From: Moraxellaceae bacterium
GTDB taxonomy: Bacteria; Pseudomonadota; Gammaproteobacteria; Pseudomonadales; Moraxellaceae
Assembly: GCA_030146505.1 (NCBI GenBank)
Contig: JASLCO010000045.1
Coordinates: forward strand, 1-5,691
Direction: 5' to 3'
Length of the DNA stretch: 5,691 nucleotides
A program made the translations under genes and the position numbers. Numbering within the stretch: position 1 is the stretch's first letter; the number at the start of each line of letters is the position of its first letter. A model generated the notes under the pieces. The model was given only the letters and a program-made list of their open reading frames with translations. It had not been told where the DNA came from and searched no databases. This document shows, in pieces, positions 4,864 through 5,691 of the stretch.

Positions 4864-5180
4864 AGGCTGCTGGAACCCAATGGAGAAACCCTGATGGCTC
4901 GCCTCCCCGGATGGGGAACAGGCAAACCTTCAGGAAACCGAACGGTCATCTGACACGACTTCTTGTCAGACAAGATTTCCCTTTCTGTTCAACAAGATAG
5001 CTACATTGGCCCCGAATGATTGGAAAATGGCCGCTAGCCACCTCCACACCCCGGCAGAGGCGCCACTACGATCATTCACGTTGCAAGACGGCTCGTGGCC
5101 GCGTCACCCAGGCCCGTTACTGGCGAGCTGCCAACTACTGTCACAAGACCAGCTGCATCCACAAGAACAGGTATCCGCAC
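4864..5180. other. 317-base non-coding stretch before the monooxygenase
   Basis: No convincing gene is present. It holds a short TCCCC-GGAT-GGGGA hairpin (4904-4917) and an AT-richer segment of about 4945-5035 with the palindromes described separately. A GC-richer stretch of about 5036-5180 follows, in which I see nothing definite. No clear -10/-35 pair is visible. TTGTCA (4963-4968) is a good -35 match but has no good -10 at 17 bases, and TACATT (5002-5007) is a possible -10 without a good -35. A long mRNA leader is likely if transcription starts in the AT-rich part. Confidence 0.6.
4949..4975. promoter_or_regulatory. Overlapping palindromes, probable operator of the monooxygenase gene
   Basis: TCTTGTC-A-GACAAGA (4961-4975) is a perfect 15-base palindrome of the kind bound by TetR-like dimers. 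Overlapping it, TCTGACA (4949-4955) and TGTCAGA (4964-4970) form a second perfect seven-base inverted repeat with an eight-base loop. A degenerate copy, TGTTCAACA (4986-4994), is centred 22 bases downstream, and ACAAGAT is repeated directly at 4970-4976 and 4992-4998. The site is about 205 bases before the monooxygenase ATG. The symmetry is seen directly; binding by a regulator is inferred. Confidence 0.5.
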
Positions 5181-5691
5181 ATGGCCAGCAAACACGTTGA
5201 CGTTCTGATTATCGGCGCCGGTCTCTCCGGCATCGGTGCTGCCTACCACCTCAAGAAAAACTGCCCGGAAAAAACCTACGCCATCCTCGAAGGCCGTCAG
5301 GCCATCGGCGGTACCTGGGACCTGTTCCGCTACCCCGGCATACGCTCCGACTCCGACATGTACACCCTGGGCTACAGCTTCAAGCCCTGGACGGACTACT
5401 CCAAGATCATTGCCGACGGCAGCACCATCCGTGACTACATCCAGGAAACGGCACGCGAAAACGGCATCGACAAGAAAATCTCTTTTGGCCGCAAAGTGAC
5501 CTCGGCCAACTGGGACAGCAGCAAGGCCCAATGGGTCAGCACCGTGCAGAATGTGGGCACGGGCGAAACCGAAACCTGGACCGCAAGCTTCGTCATCAGC
5601 TGCACCGGTTATTACAACTACGAAGCCGGCTACCGTCCGGAATTCCCGGGTGAAAAGAAATTCAAGGGCACCATCATCCACCCGCAGCACT
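5181..5691 (+). CDS. EthA-like Baeyer-Villiger flavin monooxygenase (3'-truncated by window edge)
   Basis: The window holds the first 170 residues of a class B flavin monooxygenase that uses FAD and NADPH to insert oxygen next to a carbonyl or oxidise sulfur. The N-terminal Rossmann FAD motif is GAGLSG (12-17), with E37 at the end of the second strand. GGTW (43-46) and RYPGIRSDSDMYT (50-62) follow, as in Baeyer-Villiger enzymes. The window stops inside the family fingerprint FxGxxxHxxxW: F161, G163 and H167 are present, and the last base is T, consistent with the Trp codon. Resemblance to Mycobacterium tuberculosis EthA, recalled from memory, is strong throughout (DLFRYPGIRSDSDMYTLG, YYNY.GY, IIHPQH). 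EthA is about 489 residues, so roughly 320 are missing. The start fits the EthA N-terminus, but the ribosome site is poor (CAGG at 5168-5171, about ten bases away). The natural substrate is unknown; ketones or thioether-like compounds are plausible. Confidence 0.93.
   Translation, partial: MASKHVDVLIIGAGLSGIGAAYHLKKNCPEKTYAILEGRQAIGGTWDLFRYPGIRSDSDMYTLGYSFKPWTDYSKIIADGSTIRDYIQETARENGIDKKISFGRKVTSANWDSSKAQWVSTVQNVGTGETETWTASFVISCTGYYNYEAGYRPEFPGEKKFKGTIIHPQH

Noticed and set aside
4894..4953. 19-codon open frame (MARLPGWGTG...) after GGAGA at 4882-4886
   Set aside because: The ribosome site is plausible, but the frame is very short, has no recognisable feature, and chance occurrence is likely. 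Conservation would be needed to support it.
5006..5200. 64-codon open frame before and overlapping the monooxygenase start
   Set aside because: It starts with TTG without a ribosome site, has low-complexity shadow-like composition, and runs into the monooxygenase gene in another frame.
5076..5690. 204-residue minus-strand open frame opposite the monooxygenase
   Set aside because: It is antisense to a clear flavin monooxygenase coding sequence with intact motifs, and shows no domain of its own.

Overview
The window is GC-rich, densely coding chromosomal DNA from a proteobacterium. A gamma- or betaproteobacterium is the best guess, based on an AcnA-type aconitase, a YjdM/PhnA zinc-ribbon protein very close to the E. 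coli one, a small outer-membrane beta-barrel protein (so Gram-negative) and GTAGGGTGG-type intergenic repeats. This placement rests on remembered family resemblance, not on a search. There is no IS element, phage gene, CRISPR array, tRNA or rRNA.

Layout, left to right. (1) The 3' two thirds of acnA (to 1886, +), cut by the window edge. (2) A strong hairpin at 1911-1953 between convergent genes. (3) A secreted outer-membrane beta-barrel protein (1960-2469, -). (4) A divergent intergenic region with two inverted repeats of identical 6-7-6 geometry, then a small XRE-type helix-turn-helix regulator (about 2586-2855, +). (5) A GT-A-like glycosyltransferase with a DAD motif (2949-3752, +). (6) yjdM/phnA (3820-4164, +), with its own TATAAT promoter element and an intrinsic terminator. 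(7) A 177-residue protein of unknown function (4330-4863, +), preceded by a hairpin repeat. (8) A 317-base non-coding stretch with a 15-base palindrome. (9) The first 170 codons of an EthA-like Baeyer-Villiger flavin monooxygenase (5181 to the right edge, +).

The genes do not form one pathway. Most look like independent transcription units with their own leaders. The only functional coupling the sequence suggests is between the XRE regulator and the divergent barrel gene, which share the region holding the paired operator-like repeats. The monooxygenase has a separate operator-like palindrome, but no regulator gene for it is inside the window.

I see no clearly new multi-gene system. The points most worth following up are the paired 6-7-6 inverted repeats, the palindrome before the monooxygenase, the unassigned 177-residue protein, and a roughly 40-residue longer segment in the aconitase compared with E. 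coli AcnA.
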